Shown: positions 12,069 to 23,100 of the stretch, piece after piece
Position numbering within the stretch: position 1 is the stretch's first letter
Layout: every line of letters begins with the position of its first letter
From: Candidatus Peribacteria bacterium
GTDB lineage: Bacteria > Patescibacteria > JAEDAM01 > Absconditabacterales > Absconditicoccaceae
Assembly: GCA_031280545.1 (NCBI GenBank)
Contig: JAITGP010000030.1
Span: forward strand, 1 to 26,339
Direction of reading: 5' to 3'
DNA length: 26,339 nucleotides
Notes under the pieces: generated by a model
Told to the model about the DNA's origin: nothing
Database searches by the model: none
Seen by the model: the letters and a program-made list of their open reading frames with translations, nothing else
Made by a program: the position numbers and the translations under genes

Positions 12069-13739
12069 ATGAGAAAGCTTTTGAGTACACTCATAGTTCT
12101 AGGAACACTAATTGGAATCACTGTAGCTCAAGCCGGTCCAGACAGTTTTTTGGTGGAAGTAAATCCCTCAAGTTTCCAAGTCAACCAACCCGTAGACATG
12201 ACCATCACCGCACTAAAAAGCGGAGTCCCTTACACCAGTTATACAGGAATGATCTACATGAATATCAATGGGTTACTCGTGAGTGAACGTGTCTTACCAA
12301 ATAGAGGACGAGTAGAGTTTAAACCCTCTGACCTAGGAAAGATCACCTTAAGTAAAGGATTAGAAATAAAAAAAGCTGGAGAATATTCACTCTCTGTGAA
12401 TAACTTTGAAGAAACCCTCTTTGGATCTACTAAAATAACCGTCATTAATCCCAATAGCAACACTTCCCTAAAAACCATAGACATTATCTCCCCAATCCCC
12501 AACACTACAGAAAGTAGTGACACCGTCTTTGTATATGCAAAAGCCACCGATCTCCCTAATTCCTTAGCTCAGATCTATTTGAATGGGATTTTGGTCAACG
12601 ACATGATCACTGTAGACTCTCAAGGAGGAATCGAATATACTCTAGGAGGACTTCGTGTTGGAATCAATACCCTGTTCATCACCATTACCTCGCTCACCGA
12701 CCAAGAACTTGGAAGATCTGAAACCGTTAGCTTTATTTACGAACCCGTCTCTGATCAATTATTAAAAGGAATTACTCTCACTCCCAATACCAATCTAAGA
12801 ATCGGAGATAGAGTACAATTTGAAGTGACTACAGATCCTGCAGTAAATTCCGCAAAACTTATCTTCAGTAATGGACAACCTCCTTTGGTGCTTGATAAAG
12901 ACGCTGATGGAGTATTTTCCAGAACGACTACCTTAATCACGAGTGGACAAATTTCCTTAGATGTAGAGTTGGTGGCAATAGGGCAATCAAAAACCTTTTC
13001 TGGGAATACTACCTATTTTGTCGATGATAGTCCAGAAATCCGTAATGTAAAATTTCAAGTGGATCCTCAAAATCCCAAATATCTTCACATCTCTCGACAG
13101 CTCGTTGGTGCTGAAGCATCAGGATATAACATCCTCTATGGACTCGCTAAAGACACTCTAAGCAATCAAACCACAACTTCAGGAACCTCAGTAATTTTCC
13201 AAATCGAACCTAAAAAAACCTATTATTTTAAAATCATTCCTCTCATAGGAACAGGAGAAGAACACGGAAGTGCCACAGACATTTATACCTATGATCCTGC
13301 TATCCCTTTGGACGCAAGAGATGACCCCATTATAGTAGGTACAGGACCCATAGTAGTGATTGAACCAATCCATAGCCTCTGTATCATCAAAGGAATAAGA
13401 GTGACCACAGAAAAGATTGGGAGAAAAACCTACCTCGTCCGAGATTCCGTAAAGAATGCAACTTCTTACACACTCTACATGTCTGACGAAAAAGATCCTG
13501 ATACCAAAAAGAAATTACTCGACACAAAAGAAACCAGATACGAATATCCTTTTGATTATTCCTCTGAAGTAGATATTTATGCATATTTTCGAGTAGAAGC
13601 CACCTGTGATGATGGACAAGTCATGGAATTAGCAGGAGCAAAAAAAGTACAAGTCTGACCAAAAGAAGATATTTTACTACTGATTTGTATTTCTTTTCTC
13701 ATTTACGCAGGTATCAGACTCTACAGATATGCGGAATAA
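12069..13739 (+). CDS. Surface protein with Ig/FN3-like domains and a C-terminal membrane anchor
   Basis: A 556-residue exported protein. The signal peptide has a likely cleavage after residue 22 (VAQA-GP). Beta-rich modules follow: about 24-130, an Ig-like module at about 140-225 (FVYAKATDL and IYLNGILVND), another at about 235-330, and a fibronectin-like one at about 335-420. A final domain precedes the anchor. One TGA (13656-13658, residue 530) is read as Gly, and beyond it comes PKEDILLLICISFLIYAGIR with a basic RLYRYAE end. This is a terminal membrane helix that a standard-code reading would delete. It is cotranscribed with the 162-residue protein. Adhesion or envelope structure is the likely role. 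The exact family is not recognised. Confidence 0.85.
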
Positions 13740-13775
13740 AGAAATGTAATTTAGCTTAGTTTTTTTAATCATATA

Positions 13776-16604
13776 ATGACTCTCTTCCCAAAGAAATATA
13801 CAACAAAAGATCTCCAACGTCTCCAAACTCAATATCAGCTCGCTCACCCTACCTCCTCGTCGGCTTTTTCTCTTTTTTCTTTACCTGCCAACCAGAATTT
13901 TCACCTTGGACATCTCTACGGAATCTATCTACAAGATTTCATTAATCAAAGTGCTACCACCCCAAATCTCCTTCCTCACAAAGGAGTAATTTTTGAGCCA
14001 AAGGGAATGCTCAGCATCTACCAAGCTCAACAGTTTTTCGCAAAAAAACGCCAAACCCTTTCACAAATTGGAACAACAAAACTCCTAACCTACCTCAAAG
14101 CTCAACAAGAAAAAAAGACAAAAGCTAATCAAAAAATGCTGAAAGCATACGCAGGAATCCCTGCAGAAACCTTTACCTATACTACAGAATTTTCTCAGTT
14201 TATTTTAGAAAACTTCGCTAAACTTCGAGAATCTGGGAAAATCACCTCGAGAAAAAATATCGGATATCGATCAATTGATTTACAGTCTACCCTCGCCGAT
14301 CAAGACATCATTCGAAAAAAAGAACAAGGAAAAAATTATACCATCAAGTATTTCATCGAAACCAAAAGCGATATTTTACCCGTTTGTTCAGAGGTTCCCG
14401 ATACAATTTTTGGAGATGTCGCATTACTTGTACATCCTCAAGACAAAAGATATAAAAAGCTGGTTGGGAAAAATGCAATCATCCCGATCGTAAACAGAAT
14501 GATTCCTATCCTTACCGATGAAAGCGTAGATTTTTCCAAAGGGAATGGAGTAAAAAGAGTTAATCCTTGTGCAGACTTTGCGAGTATCGCCCTAGCAGAG
14601 AAATACAAACTCCCTCTAGATCACTACATCTTCGATAAAGAAGGAAAATACACAGAATATGCAGGTAGCGAATATCAGGGGAAATCCAGAAAAGACTTCT
14701 ACGATAATATCGTGCAATATCTCGAAGACATCTCCAATCTTGGACAAATTTACAATCAAGAAATCCTCGCCCCTTATTATCGCCACTCCCAAGAGAGACT
14801 ATACCCTTTTTTGGTAGAAGAAGTAGTGACGAACCTCAAAACAGACAAAGAAACCTTACTAACTACCATAGAGGGAAAGAAACTTTTTCCCGAAACACAA
14901 GAAGGAATCCTTTCTGCAATAAGAAATGTTTCTGGAGTTATCAATAGACAAATCCCACGAGGAATCCCCGTACCTCTAGTAAAGGACACTAAGGGATACA
15001 AACACTTCAACCCTACCCTCCTAGAAAACGGAGCATACACAGAAGAAATCCAAAGATACTTTGATTTCAGTCTGCTCTGGCTTTCCCTCCACCACTATTT
15101 GAAGCCAAGCTTCGATTTCACTCAGCTTTTGAGAGCTCTAACCCAACAAAAAGGACACCTAGCAAACACGTTAAATCTCCTAAGGAAAAGTGATAAAAAA
15201 GCTGACAAACCCATCCAAAAACTCCTCACTCTCCTGGAAAGACTCACAGAAGAGGAAAAACCACTCAACGACTTTGAAAAACTCATCCAAGATTCACAGG
15301 TCTTACGCCCCCAGGAAGAAGAATTCTTTTTAGCTTTACCCCAAAAAAAAGAAGCGATAGTATTTCTCGGAGCAACCTTTGATACAGATTTCTTAGCAAG
15401 CCTCTACCCCATTTTCTTGGCAGAACAGAAAAAAACAATAGCTCCTGCGATCCCGCTTGAAGAAGGAAGAGAGCGAAGACTTGCCAGTGAATTAGTGCGA
15501 CAACAAGCCCTTTTGGGGAAACCGCTTTTCACAGAAGCAACTTTATTTCCAGGATATATCGATCCTAAAAAGCAGGAAAGATTTTCCTATGAAACCCTCC
15601 AAACCAACCAGATTTTTACCCTCCTAGATGAATATGGAGTTGCCCCTCTAAGAATCTCCCTCCTCGTACAAAATGGATTCTCTCTGGAATCTATCTGACT
15701 CTACGATAATCTCCTCAAACAAATTTGGAACGGAGTCAGATATGTAGCAAGTACTACAAACGGTCCCCTTTCTCTAGCAGAAGCTATCGCAGAATTTGAC
15801 AAAAAAGCTGACACCCTAGACCACCGAATGATGGGGGAATTTCTCGTACTTCGACAAGAATATTCCACATTAACTACCTATGAAACAAAACTCCATTTCT
15901 TTCCACAAATCCAACAATTCATCCAAAAAAAACTTTTCGCTCGATACCTAGAAGTCAGAAAAGTGCAAACAGAAGGAAGTATACAAGCTACGTTAGCTAT
16001 CATTTTTTCTGCAATTTTTCAAATGCTCCATCCTTTCGCTCCAGCATATATCCAATCACTTTTACAAGTTTCTGGCTACCAATGGGAACCTCTCATCCAT
16101 TTCCCCTCACTCAAAAAAACCTCTCTGGATATAGAAATGATGTTTGAACTTTTTGAAATGATCTATACCTTTAAGCTTCGCTTAAATATCAAAAAACATC
16201 AAAAAATTATCCTCTTCTTCAAATCAGACCCTAATTCCCTAGCCCTCTTTACTGAGCGAGGAAAGATCATTAAAGCCCTCTTTAACGTAGAACAAATCAC
16301 TTTTGTCAGATTACATGAGCAAAATCCAACAGGATATGAAATAGAAAATCTTCACTCCACTATAGTAGGAATTAAAATCCAGTCTCCAGCTACTTCTGCA
16401 AAAAAACCAACCCTCGCAGAACTTCAACAGCAATACAATCAACAATTGGAATACTTTGAGCTTTTAAGAAATCTGATTATCAACTTTTCTACAACTTCCT
16501 ACGAATCCAACCCTCAATTCGATGCCAAGAAAAAGGAAATGGAAGCAGTAAAACTCCGTCTAGAAAAGATGAACCTTGAGATTCAGAAACTCAAAATGAA
16601 ATAA
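13776..16604 (+). CDS. valS: Valyl-tRNA synthetase-like protein with degenerate catalytic motifs
   Basis: At 942 residues it has ValRS architecture. The ValRS-specific CP1 segment is clear (FGDVALLVHPQDKRYKKLVG and IVNRMIPILTDESVDF), as are INRQIPRGIPVP (about 388), a helical anticodon-binding region and the C-terminal coiled coil (about 880-942). TGA at residue 641 is read as Gly. However, signatures of class Ia enzymes are altered. HIGH is HLGH at 43-46, which is acceptable, but the usual G-x-DHAG motif is replaced by KGVIFEPKGM. The WCPRC-like knuckle is absent, and the KMSKS position is RFSYE (602-606). The Thr/Arg editing motif is replaced by CSEVPDT. The reading frame is intact and long, so it is not a pseudogene by appearance. 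It may be a very divergent ValRS or a paralogue with another role. Confidence 0.75.
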
Positions 16605-16685
16605 TCCCTTTCAACTGCCAAGTCGCTATGTCTTGTGTCTTTACGGTGAATAATTTTGTGGTGAGATTTTTTACGAGAGATAACC

Positions 16686-16713
16686 TTGATTTATTGATAT
16701 ATATTTTTATATT
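16686..16713 (+). promoter_or_regulatory. asnS promoter with adjacent hairpin
   Basis: TTGATT (16686-16691) and TATATT (16708-16713) are 16 bp apart, with a predicted start near 16720. A perfect 6-bp stem (AAGGAA 16717-16722, TTCCTT 16727-16732, loop TTTA) lies across the predicted start, 13 nt before the asnS ATG. Confidence 0.45.
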
Positions 16714-16745
16714 TGGAAGGAATTTATTCCTTATGCAATTGTATT

Positions 16746-18140
16746 ATGACTGCTACTGCTATTTATGAAATTTATAAATCTCATGTTGACCTTTTTGGGA
16801 AGACTCTCATCGTAAACGGACGAATCCGTACTATTCGTGACTCCAAAACCTTTGGATTCATTGAGCTTAATGATGGTTCTTACCTCAAAAACTTACAAAT
16901 AATTTTCGATGATAATCTGCCTAATTTCGAAGAAGTTCGCAAACTTGGAATTTCTTCTTCTCTTACTATCGAAGGAGAACTCGTAAAATCTCCAGGTGCA
17001 AAACAGCCTTTTGAGCTGAAAGCAAAAACTATTACGATTGTCGGAACTTCTCCGAGTGATTATCCTCTCCAGAAAAAAGGACATACCATGGAATATCTCC
17101 GTACAATTGGGCACTTGAGACCGAGGACAAATACGTTTTCTGCTGTGTTTCGTGTACGCTCTTTGCTTGCCTTTGCTATCCACAAATACTTCAACGAACA
17201 TGGGTTTATTTACGCTCATACGCCAATTATCACCGCTTCGGATGCAGAAGGTGCAGGAGAGATGTTTCAGGTGACTACACTCGATTTGGATAGAGTAGCG
17301 AAAGGAACAGCTGAAAAGCCTGACTATAGTGCAGATTTTTTCGGGAAACAAGCTTCCTTGACGGTTTCTGGTCAGCTTGAGGGAGAAATTTTCGCTACAG
17401 CCTTTGGAAAAATTTATACCTTTGGACCTACTTTCCGTGCAGAAAATTCTAATACTGCTAGACATGCCTCAGAATTTTGGATGATTGAACCGGAAATTGC
17501 TTTTGCTAATCTCAAAGATGATATGGATTTAGCAGAAGATTTATTGAAATTTGTTTTCCAGTATATTCTCGATAATGCAGAGCCTGAATTGGAATTCTTT
17601 ACAAAATTTGTTAATCCTGAAGTGAAAGATAGGTTAGAAAAATTCACGAAATCAGCTTTTTGAAGGATTACGTATACTGAAGTGATCGACCTGCTTTTAA
17701 AATCTGGTAAAAACTTTGAATATCCTGTTTCTCGAGGAATGGATTTACAAAGTGAGCATGAACGCTACATTGCTGAAGAATATTTCAAAGGTCCGATTTT
17801 TGTGACGGATTATCCAAAAGATATTAAAGCTTTTTATATGAAGCTTAACGATGATGGGAAGACTGTCGCTGCCGTAGATTTATTTGTCCCAGGGATTGGA
17901 GAGTTGATTGGAGGATCTCAGCGTGAAGATAGATTAGATGTGCTTACTCAGAAGATTATCGATATGGGAGTGGGAACACCAGAAGATTATCGATGGTATC
18001 TAGAATTGCGTAAATATGGAAGTGTACCTCACGCTGGATTTGGAGTAGGATTTGAAAGGCTGATTATGTATGTGACGGGAATAGAGAACATTCGTGATGT
18101 GTTACCGTTTCCTAGGACACCAAAGAATTGTGAGTTTTAA
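16746..18140 (+). CDS. asnS: Asparaginyl-tRNA synthetase
   Basis: A 464-residue class IIb enzyme (family length about 466) that charges tRNA-Asn with asparagine in the cytosol. An N-terminal OB-fold anticodon-binding domain (about 1-110, [19 protein letters not shown]) is followed by the catalytic core. The core has [12 protein letters not shown], motif 2 ([21 protein letters not shown], Arg about 230) and motif 3 (GFGVGFERL, about 432). The N-S-N-T-A-R stretch of motif 2 favours AsnRS over AspRS. TGA at residue 306 is read as Gly, before [14 protein letters not shown] 16746 was chosen because the OB-fold begins right after it. Its presence argues for direct Asn-tRNA charging. Confidence 0.95.
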
Positions 18141-18210
18141 GATTATAGGATTACAGAAGATCATAAAACTCCTTATATTTTTACGGTTTTAGTATCTAAG
18201 GGATATTCCC

Positions 18211-18813
18211 ATGCAACAAATTATTCACATTCACTGAGGAGATACTTTTCCTGATGCAGAAACTTTCTATACGTATCTTAAACAAAAAAAGTATGATCCT
18301 CTGAAAGAGAAAAAATATTGGAGAGAATGGTTAAAACAGCAACTTCCTGAGTATCAAATATTTCTTCCGCAAATGCCAAATGGACGGATGGCATCTTATA
18401 CTGCTCGAAAAATCTGGTTTGAAAAGCTTTTTCCTTATTTAAATGATGAAAAAACGATTTTAATTGGACATTCATTGGGTGCTACTTTTCTGTTAAAATA
18501 TCTGAGTGAAAATATATTTCCCCAGTCTATTAGTAAGTTATGTTTAGTAGCATCAAGTATTGATGAGGAAACGGGGTATGATAAAAGGCATTATTTAGGT
18601 GATTTTGTATGGGATTTTTGAAAGGCTGATCATATTACAAAGCAAGTAGAGAATATTTTTCTTTATTATTCGACAGATGATCCTGTAGTTTCTCCTCTTC
18701 AGACGGAAAAATTAGCGAAGCTCCTTCCTTCGGCGAAGGTGATTAGGTTTTCTGATAGATGACATTTTTCTCAGCCTGATTTTCAGGAGCTTTTAGCGAA
18801 TATTGTGGTGTAA
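18211..18813 (+). CDS. RBBP9/YdeN-family serine hydrolase
   Basis: A 200-residue alpha/beta hydrolase with the small single-domain layout of RBBP9/YdeN proteins. The oxyanion region near the N-terminus is QQIIHIHGG, the nucleophile elbow is GHSLG with S88, the acid is D156 (or D157) in STDDPVV, and the histidine is H185 in DRGHFSQPDF. Three TGA codons (residues 9, 137 and 184) are read as Gly. Residue 9 belongs to the HGG oxyanion motif and residue 184 directly precedes the catalytic His, so all three must be decoded for an active enzyme. The substrate is unknown. It lies 70 bp after asnS, convergent with the nuclease gene. Confidence 0.88.
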
Positions 18814-18849
18814 ATAGTATCTTAACAGCCCTTTTTCTACTTTGATTTT

Positions 18850-19866
18850 TTATCCTATTTTACTACATACCTCTCTAAACGTACAGCTTTCACATTTTCT
18901 TTCACTGCTGGTTTTACGGAAGACAAAAGGATCGAGAGGGATATTTTTTATAGGGTCTTGATTTTCGATAAATTGTTTTTGGTAGTCTACATCTTTCTGA
19001 ATTTTAGCGATGATGCCGTCAATATCTGCCTGTGATACCGTTCCTCCGTGGGTATTCATAGTATTAAGATATACTTCTTGTGCTTCAATTCTCATTCCGT
19101 CCATGGAAGTAATCCCTTTTTTGAGGAGCATTTTTAGGGCATAGATTTTAAGCTGATCAGAAATTTCTTCACTAAGGACATCTTCTTTCCCTGATTTTCG
19201 ATCGAGGATGATATATTCATTTTCTGATAAGGTGACTCAAAAATCTGGTGAAGCTAATACAGAAATCTGTTCCAAGCCTGGCAGTTTAGAAATATCGACT
19301 TTCATCGCTTCGAAATTTGGTACACGAGGACGTTCTACGTAAACATATTTTGCACTTTGGAAGTAATCTTTTACTTTCTCATTTCGGGTACTCTCGATGA
19401 AACGATCGAGGTTAGCTAGTACTTTTTCGATAGCGGGTTGAAGTTGGTTGTCGATTTCTTGTTTGTAAAAATGTTCAGATAATCCAAATTTTCCAAAGAA
19501 ATCTCTGTGGTCAGAATAGTCTCTCGTTTTGGAGAAGTTGAACTCAGTTTCCATTTCAGCTTTTAATTGTTCTTTCAGCTCGGTTATTTTTTCAGGTTCT
19601 ACGCTGTTTTGTCTTTCTGTGGTTGCTTTTTTGAGGAGATGGAGGTAGTCAGAGAGGAGGTAATGAGATTTTTCTCCGACTCGCATTTCCATGCTTTTGA
19701 GTCCTTTGAGGACGAGGGCTTCCTGTCGGAGGTCGGGGTGTGACTGTTTGAGAGCAAAAGTGTAATAGTTGAGGTAATATTTTCTTTCACACCATTCCAG
19801 AACGGTGATTCTCGTATTGGATCGAGCAAGTCCTTTCGTTGGCTTTTTAGCAGGTTGGTAAGGCAT
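18850..19866 (-). CDS. RecB/Cas4-like PD-(D/E)XK nuclease with a predicted Fe-S cluster
   Basis: A 338-residue single-domain nuclease. Visible motifs are D208 (SPDF), D222-R-K224 in IILDRKSG (the D-x-K catalytic pair) and Q238-x3-Y242 in QLKIYALK (the RecB motif with Gln and Tyr). Four cysteines, C26 at the N-terminus (EWCERKYYLNYY) and C325-x2-C328-x5-C334 at the C-terminus, match the 4Fe-4S site of Cas4/AddB-type nucleases. One TGA (19237-19239, residue 210) is read as Gly, between the two catalytic motifs. No helicase, Cas1/Cas2 or CRISPR repeats are in the window, so it appears to stand alone. The ATG at 19866 has no Shine-Dalgarno motif. Confidence 0.85.
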
Positions 19867-19907
19867 GGGTATATGAGAAGGAGGATAAAGCTGAGTGATT
19901 ACTTTAG

Positions 19908-19935
19908 TATGTATGATTTTTAGAGTAAATTACAA
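19908..19935 (-). promoter_or_regulatory. Promoter candidate of the nuclease gene
   Basis: On the minus strand TTGTAA (plus 19930-19935) and TACATA (plus 19908-19913) are 16 bp apart, with a predicted start near 19901, 35 nt before the ATG. Confidence 0.4.
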
Positions 19936-20056
19936 GAGTAAGGTAATAATTTTGATTTGGAAAAATACATAATTGATATTTTTTATAAATGTATATATAT
20001 ATCGGATTATTTTCGTAATAAACCAACCTAAAGTGGCTTAGAATCTTCCTTATTTT

Positions 20057-20085
20057 TTGCAAAATTTTTCATTTAGGAGTATACT
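20057..20085 (+). promoter_or_regulatory. Promoter of the giant surface protein gene
   Basis: TTGCAA (20057-20062) and TATACT (20080-20085) are 17 bp apart, with a predicted start near 20092, about 30 nt before the ATG at 20122. The remainder of the 255-nt gap 19867-20121 holds only this and the divergent nuclease promoter. Confidence 0.6.
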
Positions 20086-20086
20086 T

Positions 20087-20107
20087 AGATATAAAAATTT
20101 TATATCT
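20087..20107. promoter_or_regulatory. Perfect 21-bp inverted repeat at the predicted start site
   Basis: AGATATAAAA (20087-20096) and TTTTATATCT (20098-20107) flank a single A. It overlaps the predicted transcription start. It could be an operator, or it could form a 5' hairpin on the mRNA. Confidence 0.5.
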
Positions 20108-20121
20108 TTGTATTTGTAAAA

Positions 20122-23100
20122 ATGAAAAAGTTAACAGTATCCTCTATAGTAAGTATTTTCCTTATCGGAGGATTAGTTCGACATGGATATCAGGATTCTC
20201 CTGAGGAGGTAGTTTTATATGACATTATGGAAGAGGGACAAAGTGAGAACCCTTCAGATGAAAGAGCTATCGGTGAAATAGATGAGATTCCCGATGAAGA
20301 AGCTAGTGATTGAGAAGCTAGTCTTGACTTTGATCTAGATGATATTGATGACGTAAATGAAGGTGACTCTGATACTAATAAAGAAACAGAAGTGGCGGAA
20401 GGGGGATTGTCAGATACGGACACCACCATTGAGGAAATATTTATAGGAGAAGAGGGAGCTACTACTGATGAAGAGCCTACTGAGGCTACTGCAGATCTCT
20501 CTCCTGCAGTCCTTGTCACCAGCGGGAGCATCACCATCGACATCCCCGACTACGATCCAGCTCAAGGGTGGCTTCCATGACCACTAGACGCAACGAAAGA
20601 TGCCATTATCAATGTGGATTTCTGAAGCTCAGCAGGAACAGATAAAAGAATCAGAATCCAACTCGCAGAAGGCTTCAGATTTGTAAAATATCCTGTTCTC
20701 ACCGTACAATATAGCGATAGAGAACTTCTAGCAGATAGTGAACTTCAAATCGTCCTCGATAGCGTGACGAGTAAACCCCAAAAACAAACTGCTTATGCTA
20801 CGTATAATAGTGGATACTTGGAATATCAGATTACCCCTACAACGACACAGGTAGAAATCAAAAACATTTCCTTCACAGTAGATGAAATTGTGTATTATGG
20901 AAGTGACAAAGTGCTTACAGGAGCAATAAAGATCACGAGTCTCATAGACGGACAACAGACGAATGAACTAACGATGGACATCAAACAATCCAATAATCCA
21001 GCAACATCTCGAAGTTTCAATCAGGGAACTTATAGTCATAGGTATCTTAGTGGAGTGCAGTTTAATACAAACCAACTTAGCAATTCAAAAAATGGTTTAC
21101 TTTATAGTAAATATAGTAGTCAATACATTAAGAGTAGGAAAGTATATTACTATTACTCCACAGGATTACAGTTTGTTTCTGCATATCCAGCTGGTTCATA
21201 CATCCATTATCCTTCTTCTGGACTGGTGGTATTTGATACTCTTACCAATCCTTATCTTATTCTTTCTACTACGGGAGTGGCACCAGGAACTTATACAGCA
21301 CCTGCCATTACTTACTGAGAACTAGAAATGTATGATGACACAATCATTCGTTGAAATTATTTTCAGCTCAGCGTAGTAGTACAAGACGCTGCTACACTAA
21401 CTAATAAAGCATTTTTAGGAGGGGTAAATACTAACTATACTCCCTTATTATGATCAGATTTCTTTTCTCAATGACCTGGATTTGAAATTTATAATACGGA
21501 TCCTTTACCAAAAACGAATCAAATTGCAGCATTTACAGTAAATAGTTCAGGATATGAAGTCATCCAAATGAGCTTTCCTTTTGCCACCAATACCAAACCT
21601 ACGAATATCTATTGGGAGACTTGGAGCGGATTGACAGGAAATGCAACAAACAATCAGATTAAAGCTACTTACAATGGAACAGTCACTTCTCCCATTCAAT
21701 ATGGATATGGAATTTCCACCACTTCTCTGTGACTTGCAAGCGGAGAGTATCTAAGGTATGCACAAGCATATTTGGGAGATATAACAGCAAATCTAGCAGC
21801 ACATGCTTATCATTATAATTGGTTTCATTATGTGGCTACTCATACAATAGGTCGTCTAAATGAGTGAACGAATAGTGCCACGGTCACCTTGCAAACACGA
21901 ACAGATGATGGAAGTGGAGGGGTAGCATCTGGTACCCAAAATAGCATTACAAGAACCGTCACTAAGAATAGTAATGATAGTGAAGGATATCTCTTTAGGG
22001 CGACTACTTCCAATACCACTGTCACAGCAGGTCAACCTCTCACGTGGAAAATGCAACTTAGAGAACCAGATAATAGTTATAGATACGGACATTTTGCTGC
22101 ATTTGCTGACCCTACGATATACATTAGAAAACCTGCAGGAGTGCAAATTTTGACGGGAAGTATTACCGTAAAGAAAATTGGTGGGGCAAATATTCCTTTT
22201 ATCGTATCAGAATATACTACTACTCAGTGAGTAGAAATGGTAGCAATTTCCACTACCACGAAAATAGGATTTTACTATGGAATAGATATGTATCGTGAAC
22301 CAGGAATAGAGGTAGAACTCCCATTTAAACCTAATATAGAGACTATGGGAAATATTAACTGGCACGATTATATTGTGGCAGATACTCCACAGTATCACAG
22401 CTATTGAGCACAAAATGCTACACTAGGTCAGATAAAAGACACCTATGACGCAAACAACAATGGAAATACAGGAGAAAACATGATGAGACTCAATACTGCG
22501 ACTACCCAAATTATCGCAGCTAACGTGCTTCTGATGGATACCTACTTGATTCCAGACGGAGGAACGAGACAACCTTCCTATAATCCTGCTCAACCCGAAA
22601 CAGCAGTAGCCTTCACCCCAGGTACTGTCGGAAAGTACGAAGTAATCTTTGATAATCAGAGAAGTAATACCGTGGGTTCTCTCGTCTATCTCCCTATCCC
22701 TAGAATAGGAAATAACTTCTGAACCAACTTCCAATCCACCGGTTTCTCCCGAAATATGAAGCTCTGAGGACAGCCAAGTATCACGGTCTATGACCAATAT
22801 GGAACTAATGTGACAGCTACCAGAGCAGGAAACTATGAAATCAGATATAGCAACACTGCAACGAATGAAAATAATTATGCATCTGCTAGCTATGGAACTA
22901 ATTATAGCGGGGCAACGATGATTAGAATGCAAAATAATCTCCAAATGCTTGCTGGAGAAAAGGTGGTATTGAGTTTTGACTATATTGTGGATGAAGCGAA
23001 TAGCTCTGATAAAGTCTGATTGATCAATGATTTTATGCCTTACTATTTCTTTGAGGCAGGGAATATCTGATGGACGAACGGTTCCCGTGTAGGTGCAATG

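Noticed and set aside
13772..13778. TATAAT overlapping the ATG of the ValRS-like gene (also 9636-9642 at the SDR gene)
   Set aside because: A start site from these would fall inside the coding region. They reflect A/T-rich start contexts.
16733..16777. Possible leader peptide of 14 codons overlapping the asnS start
   Set aside because: It starts 10 nt after AAGGAA, but the peptide is Tyr/Cys-rich with a single Asn, so it does not suggest attenuation by asparagine. Probably chance.
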